In this document: positions 1 to 9,708 of the stretch, in pieces
Layout: each line of letters opens with the position of its first letter
How positions within the stretch are numbered: position 1 is the first letter of the stretch
Assembly: GCF_005473905.2 (NCBI RefSeq)
Contig: NZ_CP061336.1
Span: forward strand, 1,604,501-1,668,500
Length of the DNA stretch: 64,000 nucleotides
Reading direction: 5' to 3'
Origin: Ruminiclostridium herbifermentans
GTDB taxonomy: Bacteria > Bacillota > Clostridia > Acetivibrionales > DSM-1351
Notes under the pieces: model-generated
Told to the model about the DNA's origin: nothing
What the model saw: only the letters and a program-made list of their open reading frames with translations
Databases searched by the model: none
Program-made: the position numbers and the translations under genes

Positions 1-1041
1 AGGTTTTCCTATTAACCACACACTATAGTTTTTCCAAAAATGGTCTGGTTCCTGTCCTAATGCCCAACTACCGGCTCCTAATAGTCCATATTTTGAAACC
101 AGTGATAACTTTTTCTCAATAGATGTCTCATTTTCATACCAAATATCGTAGACTCCAGCTGAAAGCTTATTACTTCCCCAAATTATAGCATTGTCTGTAT
201 TTGAAATAGTAAGTGTAGCACGGGCACACTGTGCTGATTCATCATACCACGTTTTGGCTTTATAAGTTGATACCAGCCTTTCTACATCTGCAACTGTAAT
301 CCCATAACCGCCAGTTTGTGAGCCTTGCTTCCAATAGCGACCGTAGAAAGGTATTCCAAGTATAATTTTTGAGGGTGGAATATGTTTGAGCGCAAATGCA
401 ACAGATTTTTCAACAAAAGGTAAACTGGCAACTGCACCTGCGGCACCGCCCGAATAGTGTTCATCATAAGCCATAATAAAAACCTGATCACTTAAGCTGC
501 CTAATGCAGCATAATCATAAGAACCCTGCCAACCAGTTTTACTTCCCCATGGGTTTGGTGCAACACATACTGAAATTATTTTAGATGAAGGCAGAGCAGC
601 TCTTAATAGCCTCATAAAATCAGTGAAATTATCCCTGTCTATTTCAGTAAGGTTTTGAATGTCGATATTAACACCATCGCATTGAAGATCTATGACTTTT
701 TTTGCAAGCTGTGTCACAAATTTTGTACGGTTTGCAACTGCTGCTCTGCCTAGAGTTCTATCCCAATTATTACTTAAATAAGGTGTTACCTTAATATTTT
801 TAGCGTGCATAGTCTGTACAAATAAAGGATCCACCTTAATTGTATTTTTTAAAGTACCATCACTGTTTATTTCAAAATAATCAGGGCAGACTGTTTTTAT
901 ATTTGCGCCTGTACGCTCCACATTTTTTATATATGTTGTTGTATTGCCTGCAAATAAATAGGCTATACTCTCATAAGCATAAGTATTAGACTGAAATCCA
1001 AACAAAATTGTGAGTATTAATATGCATTTTTTTAAGCCCAT
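1..1041 (-). CDS. Secreted GH18-fold protein, 3' end outside window
   Basis: The reading frame is open from an ATG at 1041 through position 1 (347 codons) with no stop, so the C-terminus lies outside the window. It has an N-terminal hydrophobic signal peptide (residues 1-24, ending near SNTYA) followed directly by a glycoside hydrolase family 18 (chitinase-like, YaaH/SleL-like) barrel. Recognisable segments are KNIKVTPYLSNN, the active-site strand DGVNIDIQNL (about residues 122-131), VFIMAYDEHYSG and the late strand ILGIPFYGRYW. GH18 enzymes cleave chitin or peptidoglycan N-acetylglucosamine bonds using the last Glu of DxxDxDxE; here that position reads Gln (residue 129, codon CAA). The protein may therefore bind sugar without cutting it, or the family may vary here. 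The upstream region carries a conserved leader sequence described separately. The fold call is firm; activity is uncertain. Confidence 0.85.
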   Translation of the reverse strand, partial: MGLKKCILILTILFGFQSNTYAYESIAYLFAGNTTTYIKNVERTGANIKTVCPDYFEINSDGTLKNTIKVDPLFVQTMHAKNIKVTPYLSNNWDRTLGRAAVANRTKFVTQLAKKVIDLQCDGVNIDIQNLTEIDRDNFTDFMRLLRAALPSSKIISVCVAPNPWGSKTGWQGSYDYAALGSLSDQVFIMAYDEHYSGGAAGAVASLPFVEKSVAFALKHIPPSKIILGIPFYGRYWKQGSQTGGYGITVADVERLVSTYKAKTWYDESAQCARATLTISNTDNAIIWGSNKLSAGVYDIWYENETSIEKKLSLVSKYGLLGAGSWALGQEPDHFWKNYSVWLIGKP

Positions 1042-1108
1042 ATTATATCCATGCCATTACTTCTTATTTAACACAATAAAAAATATGGAATGGACTTGGC
1101 ACCTCCCA
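1042..1108 (-). promoter_or_regulatory. Conserved translation leader upstream of the GH18 gene
   Basis: Read on the minus strand, GGGAGGTGCCAAGTCCAT (1107 downward) is almost identical to the leaders at 43264 and 59088 (minus). In the other two copies the last three bases form an ATG that starts a short reading frame; here the base change makes it ATT, so the leader reading frame may be inactive. The gene's own ATG is about 50 bases further on and has no good ribosome binding site of its own. It may depend on the leader, or on a very short reading frame, ATG GCA TGG ATA TAA, that ends just before it. Confidence 0.5.
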
Positions 1109-1833
1109 ATAATTATTTAATAGGTAATTCACTTTTTTAAAATTATTAGTTTTACTATTCCCACGGTTCTAAATCGTAAATTCCACGTCAATATATTTTT
1201 TACTCATTAGTTTTATTATGATTAAGTGTAAATTATATATTCTATAAAAATTTGGATAAAAGTTGATTTGGTTTAGAAAAGATAAATTATGTAGCAATAC
1301 TCCTAATTTCATCAAGCAATTTCGAAGTTGAGAATTTTTCTTTAGTTTGGGTTGCTGATTCTGGGATTTTCAGACAATATTTTATTTAAAGCGTATTATT
1401 AATTAAATAATTACTTAACATTTTCAGCTAAAATTTAAGTTGTTCAACATAAACAAATGAAAAGTAATATAATAGCTAAGAATTTAGTTGTTTTTTTGTA
1501 AAAAACTTTTAATAATTTATGAACATGGATTGCTTTTCGTTTAGATGTATCAAGAAAAAGAATACTCTGGAAAGAAGATAATTTTGAACATGAATTGCTT
1601 TTTAAATTGCTTTTCATCTGTAGTTGGGTTATAAAAAACAGTATTAATTGCTGCAGAACATATTGAAAGATTTAGCATCATTATGATTTTATATGGGAAA
1701 GTTGATTAATTATTATAAGTTTATTCGTACCGTAATAGACACTATCTCATTGCAAATATGAGAAGCATACTATAGTAATATCTCTAAATTAAATTATATA
1801 AAATTATTAAACTTACTATTTAAGAGGGGGATT
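1109..1833. other. Intergenic region without recognisable gene
   Basis: Very AT-rich. I see no supported reading frame. Two copies of TGAACATG-G/A-ATTGCTTTT occur about 70 bases apart near 1519 and 1587. Around 1682-1714 there is a segment (GATTTTATATGGGAAAGTTGA) resembling motifs upstream of the two topoisomerase-like genes and one arm of repeat R3. Confidence 0.4.
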
Positions 1834-2133
1834 ATGATGAAGAAAAGAATATTATTGATAATTGTTATTGCTTTACTTATATTTACACTGACAGGCTGTA
1901 TTCCAGGGGATGGAACATATACAGCAGATAAGCCGGCAGGATTTTTATGGGGTATCTGGCATGGGTGGATATCACCAGTATCGCTTATTATAGGATTGTT
2001 TGATAAGAACATAAGAGTATATGAAGCTGTAAATACTGGCTGGTGGTATGATTTCGGTTTTTATATTGCAATTATCAGCGGTTTTGGCAGCTTATCCTTA
2101 TCTAGAAATAAACGCTCTAAGAAAGATGATTAA
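1834..2133 (+). CDS. Small predicted lipoprotein with C-terminal membrane segment
   Basis: 99 residues, preceded by AAGAGGGGG eight bases before the ATG. The N-terminus is a type II (lipoprotein) signal peptide: KKR, a hydrophobic stretch and the lipobox LTGC (Cys21). The middle is rich in Trp and Gly (FLWGIWHGWISP), then a second hydrophobic segment (FYIAIISGFGSLSL) and a charged tail RNKRSKKDD. This suggests a lipid-anchored protein that also spans the membrane once. Such small proteins are common beside YccF-type genes in clostridia, but I do not know a function. The next gene, also small and membrane-bound, lies about 160 bases downstream. Confidence 0.7.
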   Translation: MMKKRILLIIVIALLIFTLTGCIPGDGTYTADKPAGFLWGIWHGWISPVSLIIGLFDKNIRVYEAVNTGWWYDFGFYIAIISGFGSLSLSRNKRSKKDD

Positions 2134-2295
2134 CGATAGTTTAAATGCAATGAAGCCCTAGCCTACTTTTCATTTTTGTGGGAAAGGGGTGATTAATTGT
2201 GGACAAACAGTTTAAAATTTCTAATTTTTGCACAAGCCTGCTTTAATCCTAGTATTCGTGTACAGGTAATATTAAATATAAAAAGAGGAGATATT

Positions 2296-2658
2296 ATGAA
2301 TTTAGTAGGTAATTTAATTTGGTTGATATTTGGTGGGATTATTTCTGCTATTTTATGGTTTGTAGCAGGCCTACTTTTGTGTGTGACGATAATAGGCATA
2401 CCCTTTGGCATACAGTGCTTTAAAATTTCAATGTTTGTTTTATGGCCCTTTGGAAGGAAAATTGAAATTGGTAATTTTGGAGTTGGAGGGTTACTGTTTA
2501 ATATTATCTGGATAATTGTATTTGGATGGGAGTTTGCTATTACCCACTTAGTAATTGGTGCAATATTCTGCATCACTATTATAGGAATACCTTTTGGGCT
2601 TCAGCATTTTAAATTTGCAAAGCTAGGGCTTATTCCATTTGGAGCAGAGATACGTTAG
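2296..2658 (+). CDS. YccF domain inner-membrane protein
   Basis: 120 residues from the ATG at 2296, chosen because AAGAGGAG lies six bases upstream; a longer frame from 2197 has no comparable site. The protein contains the two tandem YccF repeats: each has a hydrophobic segment followed by TIIGIPFG (residues 34-41 and 91-98) and a WPFG or IPFG turn. Length and layout fit the YccF family (PF03733). These are small membrane proteins of unknown role. No operon partner is evident beyond the small lipoprotein upstream. Confidence 0.85.
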   Translation: MNLVGNLIWLIFGGIISAILWFVAGLLLCVTIIGIPFGIQCFKISMFVLWPFGRKIEIGNFGVGGLLFNIIWIIVFGWEFAITHLVIGAIFCITIIGIPFGLQHFKFAKLGLIPFGAEIR

Positions 2659-2669
2659 AGGAAAAATAT

Positions 2670-2975
2670 AATCAACAGTAAACTGCAAAAATAGTACTCA
2701 CGTGCAACATATATCTATTGCTTGCTCACGAAATTAACGCTTAAATAATTACGGTGGAGAAACAAGCACTTCCTCTTGATATATAACACAAAGGCATCTT
2801 GTCTTGGGTTAATACTCACAGCTACTGACTTCCGCTGTTTCGGTACATTACTTGTTCTTCACCTATTATTTCTAGCATCAATTTCTATTCGAGTTTCGCC
2901 AGTAGATATTTATTGCTACTTAGTACTATTTCTTGCATAATGACATCATTATTTATAAATATAATGTTGTTTTCA
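2670..2975 (+). repeat. Dispersed palindromic repeat R1, copy A
   Basis: Copy A of a repeat seen six times in this window (2.7, 13.2, 21.7, 35.5, 47.4 and 57.4 kb). The left arm (AAATAGTACTC, TATATCTATTGC, CTCACGAAATTAACGC, GGAGAAACAAGCACTTCC) is an imperfect inverted match to the right arm (ACTTGTTCTTCACCTATT, TTTCTAGCATCAATTTC, then TATTTATTGCTAC, AGTACTATTTCTTGC). The centre contains CTTGTCTTGGGTTAATACTC and CACAGCTACTGACTTCCGCTG. No reading frame is conserved between copies. This copy is one of the more diverged and lies between the YccF gene and the SLH gene. Confidence 0.8.
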
Positions 2976-3155
2976 TTTGATAAGCTTTAATACCCGGAAT
3001 TTTCAACTGTTAGTTGAATTAATTATTTGTCTTATATGTCATCTAATTTACAAAATGTTGTTACAAACTTGAAATGGTTCTGAAATGGTTTTTTTACAAG
3101 AAATGGAATAATATGGATGTGTGACCTAAACAACATTTTGGAAAGGATGATTAAA

Positions 3156-5270
3156 TTGAAAAGAAAAGTAATTAAGATTTTCTCATTGGTAACGGTATTT
3201 CCAATAGTACTTATATGCATTTTTGGAGTATATGCAGCATCAGTTATGACCGTATACGGAAATTATTACAACAATAACTGGCAGCAAAGCAGCCCAATAT
3301 ACTCAAATGTTGCTTTATCGGCTAGTTCACCTAAGGAAGGCCAAACTTCAGTTAGTACTGATACATCTATTACACTTAAATTTTCTGGAGATATTTTATT
3401 CAAATCATCACAGCAGGAAACACAAATTTATATTATTGACAACTTAAATAGAAAAATAGATATTGATATAAAAACTAGTGACAGCAATAAGCTTGTAATA
3501 AAACCTAAAACCACATTAAAAGAAAATACTTTTTACAAGCTATACGTAAACAATTTGAAGGATAGTAAAGGTATTACTATAAAAGCTTTTAGTGTATCTT
3601 TTACTACTGGTAAAGATAATAATAGCAGATTTACAGATGTTGACAAAAATCATTGGGCATATAATGCTATAATAGAACTCAGTAAACGAGGAATTATTTC
3701 TGGATTTTCTGATAATTCCTATAAACCAAATGAAAGTATTACTCGCTCACAGTTTGCTTCAATGCTGACTAAGACTCTAAATTTGACTACTACAAGTACT
3801 AATCAAACCTTTGAAGATGTACCAGTAACAAATTGGGATTATAAGGCGGTTGAGGCAGCAAAGATATATCTTACAGGCTATAAATCTGCAGATGGAAAAA
3901 TGTATTTCTATGGTAATAAGAGTTCAGTGCGTGAAGATATGGCAGTTGCACTAGTAAAGGCACTAGGTTTATCGGTGGTAAGTAATGATAGCAAGCTTAA
4001 AAGCACATTTTCTGATTACGATAGTATTTCAAAGAATTTGAGAAGTTATGTTTATACTGCATATATTAACAATATTATGGTGGGTTCAAACGGAAAATTT
4101 AATGCTCAAGGCTCATTGACGAGAGCGGAGGCTGCTTCACTATTATTTAAGATAATTGAGAGAACTGAAAAGGTAGTTGTGGACAACTCAGAAAAGGTTG
4201 ATAAGGTAGTGGTAAGCGATGCTTACAGTAAAAGTAATGATGCTACCCTAAGCGGCTTGAAATATGATGGTAATAATGTGCAGGGATTTCAAAAGAATGT
4301 AAGCGTGTACAATGTGGTGCTGCCAGTAGGCACAAAGAATATACCTAAGGTAACAGCCAAAGCAAATGATACAAAAGCAAAGGTAACTATTACGCAGGCT
4401 GATAAATTGCCGGGAAATGCAACTGTTGTTGTAACAGCAGAAGACGGAAAAACCACAATGACATATAAGATTTATTTTCAGGTAAAAGCAAATGATGATG
4501 CTACCCTAAGCAGCTTGAAATATGATGGTAATAATGTGCAGGGATTTCAAAAGAATGTAAGCGTGTACAATGTTATGCTGCCAGTAGGCACAAAGAATAT
4601 ACCTAAGGTAACAGCCAAAGCAAATGATACAAAAGCAAAGGTAACTATTACGCAGGCTGATAAATTGCCGGGAAATGCAACTGTTGTTGTAACAGCAGAA
4701 GACGGAAAAACCACAATGACATATAAGATTTATTTTCAGGTAAAAGCAAATGATGATGCTACCCTAAGCAGCTTGAAATATGATGGTAATAATGTGCAGG
4801 GATTTCAAAAGAATGTAAGCGTATACAATGTGATGCTGCCAGAAGGCACAAAGAATATACCTAAGGTAACAGCCAAAGCAAATGATACAAAAGCAAAGGT
4901 AACTATTACTCAGGCTGATAAATTGCCAGGAAACGCAACTGTTGTTGTAACAGCAGAAGACGGAAAAACCACAATGACATATAAGATTTATTTTCAGGTA
5001 AAAGCAAATGATGATGCTACCCTAAGCAGCTTGAAATATGATGGTAATAATGTGCAGGGATTTCAAAAGAATGTAAGCGTATACAATGTGGTGCTGCCAG
5101 AAGGCACAAAGAATATCCCTAAGGTAACAGCCAAAGCAAATGCTTCAAAAGCAAAGGTAACTATTACGCAGGCTGATAAATTGCCAGGAAACGCAACTGT
5201 TGTTGTAACAGCGGAAGACGGAAAAACCACAATGACATATAAGATTTATTTTTTAGTTAGAACAAAGTGA
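3156..5270 (+). CDS. Secreted SLH-domain surface protein with cadherin-like repeats
   Basis: The start is taken as TTG at 3156, nine bases after GGAAAGG; the upstream in-frame ATGs at 3117 and 3147 are placed poorly relative to it. From that start the protein has 704 residues: a signal peptide (KRKVIKIF, hydrophobic, to about residue 27), a Big_5/SbsA-type Ig-like domain (about residues 45-155, ending VSFTTG), three SLH domains (FTDVDKNHWAYNAI, FEDVPVTNWDYKAV, FSDYDSISKNL; about 165-345), then four nearly identical 86-residue cadherin-like beta-sandwich repeats (PF12733 type, starting DATLSGLKYDGNN). SLH domains bind secondary cell-wall polymer, so the protein should sit on the cell surface with the repeats as a stalk. 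The DUF4424-like gene follows after a short gap. The last repeat ends at the stop codon. Confidence 0.88.
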   Translation: MKRKVIKIFSLVTVFPIVLICIFGVYAASVMTVYGNYYNNNWQQSSPIYSNVALSASSPKEGQTSVSTDTSITLKFSGDILFKSSQQETQIYIIDNLNRKIDIDIKTSDSNKLVIKPKTTLKENTFYKLYVNNLKDSKGITIKAFSVSFTTGKDNNSRFTDVDKNHWAYNAIIELSKRGIISGFSDNSYKPNESITRSQFASMLTKTLNLTTTSTNQTFEDVPVTNWDYKAVEAAKIYLTGYKSADGKMYFYGNKSSVREDMAVALVKALGLSVVSNDSKLKSTFSDYDSISKNLRSYVYTAYINNIMVGSNGKFNAQGSLTRAEAASLLFKIIERTEKVVVDNSEKVDKVVVSDAYSKSNDATLSGLKYDGNNVQGFQKNVSVYNVVLPVGTKNIPKVTAKANDTKAKVTITQADKLPGNATVVVTAEDGKTTMTYKIYFQVKANDDATLSSLKYDGNNVQGFQKNVSVYNVMLPVGTKNIPKVTAKANDTKAKVTITQADKLPGNATVVVTAEDGKTTMTYKIYFQVKANDDATLSSLKYDGNNVQGFQKNVSVYNVMLPEGTKNIPKVTAKANDTKAKVTITQADKLPGNATVVVTAEDGKTTMTYKIYFQVKANDDATLSSLKYDGNNVQGFQKNVSVYNVVLPEGTKNIPKVTAKANASKAKVTITQADKLPGNATVVVTAEDGKTTMTYKIYFLVRTK
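4239..5270 (+). repeat. Four in-frame 258-bp tandem repeats
   Basis: Units begin at 4239, 4497, 4755 and 5013, each exactly 258 bp (86 codons), beginning GATGCTACCCTAAGC. They differ at only a few bases each (for example Val/Met and Val/Glu changes in NVVLPVGTKN and Asp-Thr to Ala-Ser in the last unit), so the array is recent or kept uniform by recombination. The array fills the C-terminal part of the SLH protein precisely to its stop. Confidence 0.95.
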
Positions 5271-5346
5271 TGATGCAAAACCAAAAGCTTAAATATATTA
5301 AGAAGACAAGAGATAATTATGAGCCTAATTCGGCATGGGAGGTTAT

Positions 5347-6855
5347 ATGCATAGTTTGAGAGTAAGAGGTTGCTTAAAATTAGTTACAGCGTTAGTTATA
5401 ATAGTCGTATTGACTGTGCTTAACTGTACACTTATTTACGCTGATGACACTAATCTCGGGAGAACTCCGGATGGAGTTTTCCCTTTGCAGGAAAATGATG
5501 TGATAATGGAAGCTGAAGAAATAACTGTGGATTTAGAGAAAAATAGTGTTGAGTGTATATTTGTATTTCATAATACAGGTAAGAAAAAAAACGTATACAT
5601 GGGTTTTCCAGGACAATTAGGTTTAAAGTATGAAAACATAAATGCAGTAGATCTAAAGATTAGAAATTTTAAAACTTATATAAAAGGGAAAGAAGTACCT
5701 GTTACTCATGAAAAGAGCATTAAAAAAGATACTTTAGAACGTTTAAATATGCAAGACTATAATGAGTTTTTTACCTTCACAGTACCTTTTGAAGCAGATG
5801 AGAGGATTACAATACGCAACACTTATAACTTTATGCCAACTTATGATTCAATTGGTAATGTGTATAGTGGATATGTACTGGAAACTGGCGCTATGTGGAA
5901 GGGCACTATAGGTTCTGCGAAGGTTATCTTCAAGCTTGGAAACATAAAACCTTATCAGATTGAAAAACTCAATATAGGAGGTTTTAGATTTGAAGGCAAT
6001 ACCTTGGTATGGGAGCGAAAGGATTTTGAGCCTAAATATAATCTTCAAGTCACATATAATACCTATCGATATAGTCCTGACTTTTATTTAAGTTCTGATG
6101 AAACAACAAAAAGAGAAGCTTATTTAAAAAAGAACAGCTATGACATAGTTGAGCAACTAGCAAGAAAAAATGATACTGATGAATTGATTTCATTATATAA
6201 TAAGGCTGTACATGAATATAATTCAATCTTGGCTTTATATATTGCAAGCTTTCTTCCAGATAATAAAATAGTGAAAGAAGATACTAATATTGATAATATA
6301 GTTGTTCGAAAAATGAATGACTACTACGCTATAGAATGTAATATCATTGGAGAAGAACCGTTACACACTCAACTCACTATTAGTCATACAGAAAATGGAA
6401 ATACAATTGAAGACTTTTCGGAATCATTAATGCATTCTTATTCTTATTATTATAGATATTTTGTACCTGGTACTGAGTATACTATTACATGTAAATTAAT
6501 AGATTGGCTGGATAGAGAAAAGCAGAAAACCATAAAATTTAAAGTTCCAGAACAGGAAGAGGCATTAAGCGAAAATAATGCTCAGCCTTCTGATATTTCT
6601 GCAATAGAATCAAATGAGATAGAAAGATTAGATATACAGCCTGGTGGGCCTCCCATTTATAGTTCATCAAATGATATAGAAAATGTTGCTTTAAACGATG
6701 ACACTGATATCAGCTCAGATACTTCAAATAAGTCCAATACAGAAAACCAAACTGGAATTTACATAAGAATTTTTATTGGAATGCTAATGGGTATTTTTTT
6801 ATTAGGAATTACAGTGGCATTAGTAATAAAAATACGCAAAAAAGAGCAGGCATAA
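5347..6855 (+). CDS. Membrane-anchored extracellular protein, DUF4424-like
   Basis: 502 residues from the ATG at 5347, six bases after GGGAGG; the frame could extend to an ATG at 5335 that overlaps that site. N-terminal signal/anchor (VTALVIIVVLTVLNCTLIYA), then an extracellular region beginning GRTPDGVFPLQENDVIMEAE, which resembles the start of DUF4424 proteins, and a C-terminal transmembrane helix (IFIGMLMGIFLLGITVALVI) followed by the basic tail KIRKKEQA. A low-complexity Ser/Asn/Asp linker (about 415-470) lies before the helix. The topology is a surface domain tethered at the C-terminus. It sits between the SLH protein and the DUF2339/DUF3999 pair on the same strand. Function unknown; the DUF4424 assignment is by eye. 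Confidence 0.7.
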   Translation: MHSLRVRGCLKLVTALVIIVVLTVLNCTLIYADDTNLGRTPDGVFPLQENDVIMEAEEITVDLEKNSVECIFVFHNTGKKKNVYMGFPGQLGLKYENINAVDLKIRNFKTYIKGKEVPVTHEKSIKKDTLERLNMQDYNEFFTFTVPFEADERITIRNTYNFMPTYDSIGNVYSGYVLETGAMWKGTIGSAKVIFKLGNIKPYQIEKLNIGGFRFEGNTLVWERKDFEPKYNLQVTYNTYRYSPDFYLSSDETTKREAYLKKNSYDIVEQLARKNDTDELISLYNKAVHEYNSILALYIASFLPDNKIVKEDTNIDNIVVRKMNDYYAIECNIIGEEPLHTQLTISHTENGNTIEDFSESLMHSYSYYYRYFVPGTEYTITCKLIDWLDREKQKTIKFKVPEQEEALSENNAQPSDISAIESNEIERLDIQPGGPPIYSSSNDIENVALNDDTDISSDTSNKSNTENQTGIYIRIFIGMLMGIFLLGITVALVIKIRKKEQA

Positions 6856-7173
6856 GTCAATTTTCATAGCATTTAATTGTAAAAATTGATTCGACCATGG
6901 ACTTCTAATGTGGTAAGGTAGTATACTTGAGAGCAATTTACTCAGATTTCTGTATCATAAAAATAATTTTTATTATATAATATAGCTATTAAGTAAAATT
7001 ATAGGCATATTTACATAAACTATCTGAAAAAATGAAAAACAATATTATATGAATGAACAGCAATGATACTGTATTGTTGAAATGTAGATATTAGTGTTTA
7101 TTAAATAACGTTAAGGGGATTTGCCTACAGTATAGTATACAGTAAGAGAAATATTTGAGGAGAATAAATATTA
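6856..7173. other. Intergenic region, nothing recognised
   Basis: 318 bases, AT-rich. No reading frame, terminator or repeat copy is visible. The DUF2339 gene downstream has its own ribosome binding site (GAGGAG) and may have its own promoter here. Confidence 0.4.
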
Positions 7174-9708
7174 ATGGTTGATAATTTAAAAGACATTTTA
7201 GCCAGACAAAAAGAGACTCTAACTGAATTACAGAATGAAATTTCTCGTATTGAAGCAAGTGATTTGGTAACTGAAAATAAAAGTTTAAAAACAGAACTTT
7301 TACAATGTCAAGACTCATTAAAAAAAGAAAAAGACTACAATTTAAAACTATCAGAAGAAAATAAAAATTTAAGAAATGCTATATATGAGCAGCTTTATAA
7401 TGAGAAAATTCAGATATTAAATTCCACTAACAAAAAACTAGAGGCATACTATAGCTCTAATATTCAAGGTGAACTAAACCGGTTAATCAGATATGAAAAT
7501 TCAGTTAAAAAGAGAATTGATGAAATGGCTGGCATATTAAGACAAAATAGAGTAGATATTTCAGACGATATATACAAAAGGCTTGAAGAACTTCAAAAGT
7601 TGCTTAATGCCAAAGTAACAGCTGCTAGAGAGGAACTTCAAAGGAATGCTAAAACCTTTGAGGAGGCTAGATTTGCTGAATTTGAAAAGCTGAGAAATGA
7701 GCAGGTTACAGAGCACGAAATAAAGGAACGTGTTAAACAAAACAATATTGAATCTTTTATTGGACTAAATATCATTAATAAGCTGGGTATTTTGTTATTA
7801 ATAATTGGTGTAATTACTGCATCACAATTTACATATTTTAAATTGCCAGATGTACTAAAGTGCGTTTTCGCATTTTTGATAGGAGGACTTCTCCTTGTAG
7901 CAGGAGAAATTCTCAACCGCAAAAAACCAAATGTCTTTTCGCTTGGTATTACAAGCGGCGGTATAGCAATATTATATGTAGCATTAGCACTAAGCTTCTT
8001 TAGATTTGAGGTAATTGAAAAGTACCCTGCTTTAGGGCTGTGTGTTCTTATAACAGCAGGAGCCTTTGTCTTGTCTCAGAGGTATAATTCTCAAACCATT
8101 TCAGCTTTTGCAATGGTAGGGGGATATCTGCCCATTTTTTCAATTACTGGCAGCAAATCAATGATTTATGGTGCAATGATATATTTCGTTATACTAAATG
8201 TTTTGGCACTTAGTATATCAATAAATAAGAAGTGGAGTATTACAGCTTATATTGGGTTTTGGTTGAATGTTTTTGGCTCATTTTATATTACAATTATTAT
8301 GATGGAAGAAAGAAGCTATCGTGGTCCTGTTTTGATAGATGACCTGATGACAATTCTGTATATTACTTTTGCATTTGCTATATATACACTTATTCCAGTT
8401 GTTGGAACCCTTAAGAAAAAACTGGCCTTTAAAACCTCAGATATTGTATTGTTAGCACTAAATACAATAATAAGTGCAGTGCTTCTATATCTTGTATTTT
8501 ATGCTGTTAATTTATCGGATTATACTGGTGTGCTGGCTGTTGCTTTTGCAGCTGTTTATATGGCATTGGGAAGATTTGTTGAGAAGCTTATGCCCAATGA
8601 AAAGAAAGCAAGGGCACTATTTTTTATTACAGGACTGACATTTGTAGTTCTCATAATACCATTCCAGTTTGGACGAGTATGGCTGTCACTTGGATGGTTA
8701 GTTGAAGGCGTTGCAATTCTTTCTTATGGAATTTACAAAGAAATAAAAGCATTTAAGCGTACTGGTGCTATTGTATCATTGTTATGTCTATTGGCTTTTG
8801 TCATATTTGATTTAACCAATATTAGCAGCTCATTGTTTGTTTATAAGTATTTGGCTATTACTATTGGAAGTATTGCTGTTATGGGTGCCTTGATATATAA
8901 AAAGGACCTAATTGGAAAGCAAATAAAGTTATTTAAGTATGCTGTTACTCTAAATATATGGTTTTTTGCAATATATATAATAGAAGCAAAATTAAATAAG
9001 CTTTTATCGGAATTCCTAGTAAGAAGCGGCTTTGACATTGATTATTTAATTACTGCTGCTGTTGTTTTAGTTAGTTTTGTACTGGCATATATCATTCCAA
9101 AAATTAAAGTTCTTTTAGACAGGGTTATGAAGGTGCTGTCTGTAATAATTTATGTGGTAGGTTTAATAATACTATTTGCATTAAACTTCAATTCTCCTGT
9201 AATAGGCTACTTAAATGAAGTGCCTTTGACAATAAGCATAATTGGTACAATAGAATTAGCAGTTATAGCTTTACTGTCAATATTTGTGGTAAAAGATTTG
9301 GTTTTAACCCTCGTTACAGAAAAAAGGCTTGGAATAGAGTGGTATCCACTCATTATATCCTTCTATTTTGTAGTGATTTTAACACAAAATTTGATAACTC
9401 AATTTAGGCTTGAAATGAATAATGCTGCAATAAGTATAATATACTTGATAACTGCTCTTGCATGGATTACATTTGGATTTTTAAAGAGATATGTATTAAT
9501 ACGTAGATTTGGACTTGGTATGTGTATATTGGCAGTGGCAAAACTGTTTATTATTGATCTTTCCTTCCTGTCACAAGGCTATAGGATAGTATCATATTTT
9601 GTGTTTGGTGTGACCTTAATTGCCATATCCTTTGTTTACCAATATTTTAATAAAAAAATAGATACTATAAGTGGGGTAATTTCTGATGATAAAAAGGATA
9701 ATAGCTAG
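7174..9708 (+). CDS. DUF2339 polytopic membrane protein
   Basis: 844 residues; ATG at 7174 follows GAGGAGAATAAATATTA. Residues 1 to about 190 are highly charged and heptad-like (KDILARQKETLTELQNEISR, later KRIDEMAGILRQN and KLLNAKVTAAREELQ), which predicts a long cytosolic coiled coil. From about residue 195 (IGLNIINKLGILLLIIGVIT) to the end the protein is a long series of hydrophobic segments, about twenty transmembrane helices. This layout is that of DUF2339 (PF10101), a family of very large membrane proteins of unknown role. Its stop overlaps the start of the next gene by 23 bases, and that gene looks like DUF3999. This pairing also occurs in proteobacteria and supports both calls. Possibly linked to surface polymer or envelope maintenance, but that is inference. 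Confidence 0.85.
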   Translation: MVDNLKDILARQKETLTELQNEISRIEASDLVTENKSLKTELLQCQDSLKKEKDYNLKLSEENKNLRNAIYEQLYNEKIQILNSTNKKLEAYYSSNIQGELNRLIRYENSVKKRIDEMAGILRQNRVDISDDIYKRLEELQKLLNAKVTAAREELQRNAKTFEEARFAEFEKLRNEQVTEHEIKERVKQNNIESFIGLNIINKLGILLLIIGVITASQFTYFKLPDVLKCVFAFLIGGLLLVAGEILNRKKPNVFSLGITSGGIAILYVALALSFFRFEVIEKYPALGLCVLITAGAFVLSQRYNSQTISAFAMVGGYLPIFSITGSKSMIYGAMIYFVILNVLALSISINKKWSITAYIGFWLNVFGSFYITIIMMEERSYRGPVLIDDLMTILYITFAFAIYTLIPVVGTLKKKLAFKTSDIVLLALNTIISAVLLYLVFYAVNLSDYTGVLAVAFAAVYMALGRFVEKLMPNEKKARALFFITGLTFVVLIIPFQFGRVWLSLGWLVEGVAILSYGIYKEIKAFKRTGAIVSLLCLLAFVIFDLTNISSSLFVYKYLAITIGSIAVMGALIYKKDLIGKQIKLFKYAVTLNIWFFAIYIIEAKLNKLLSEFLVRSGFDIDYLITAAVVLVSFVLAYIIPKIKVLLDRVMKVLSVIIYVVGLIILFALNFNSPVIGYLNEVPLTISIIGTIELAVIALLSIFVVKDLVLTLVTEKRLGIEWYPLIISFYFVVILTQNLITQFRLEMNNAAISIIYLITALAWITFGFLKRYVLIRRFGLGMCILAVAKLFIIDLSFLSQGYRIVSYFVFGVTLIAISFVYQYFNKKIDTISGVISDDKKDNS

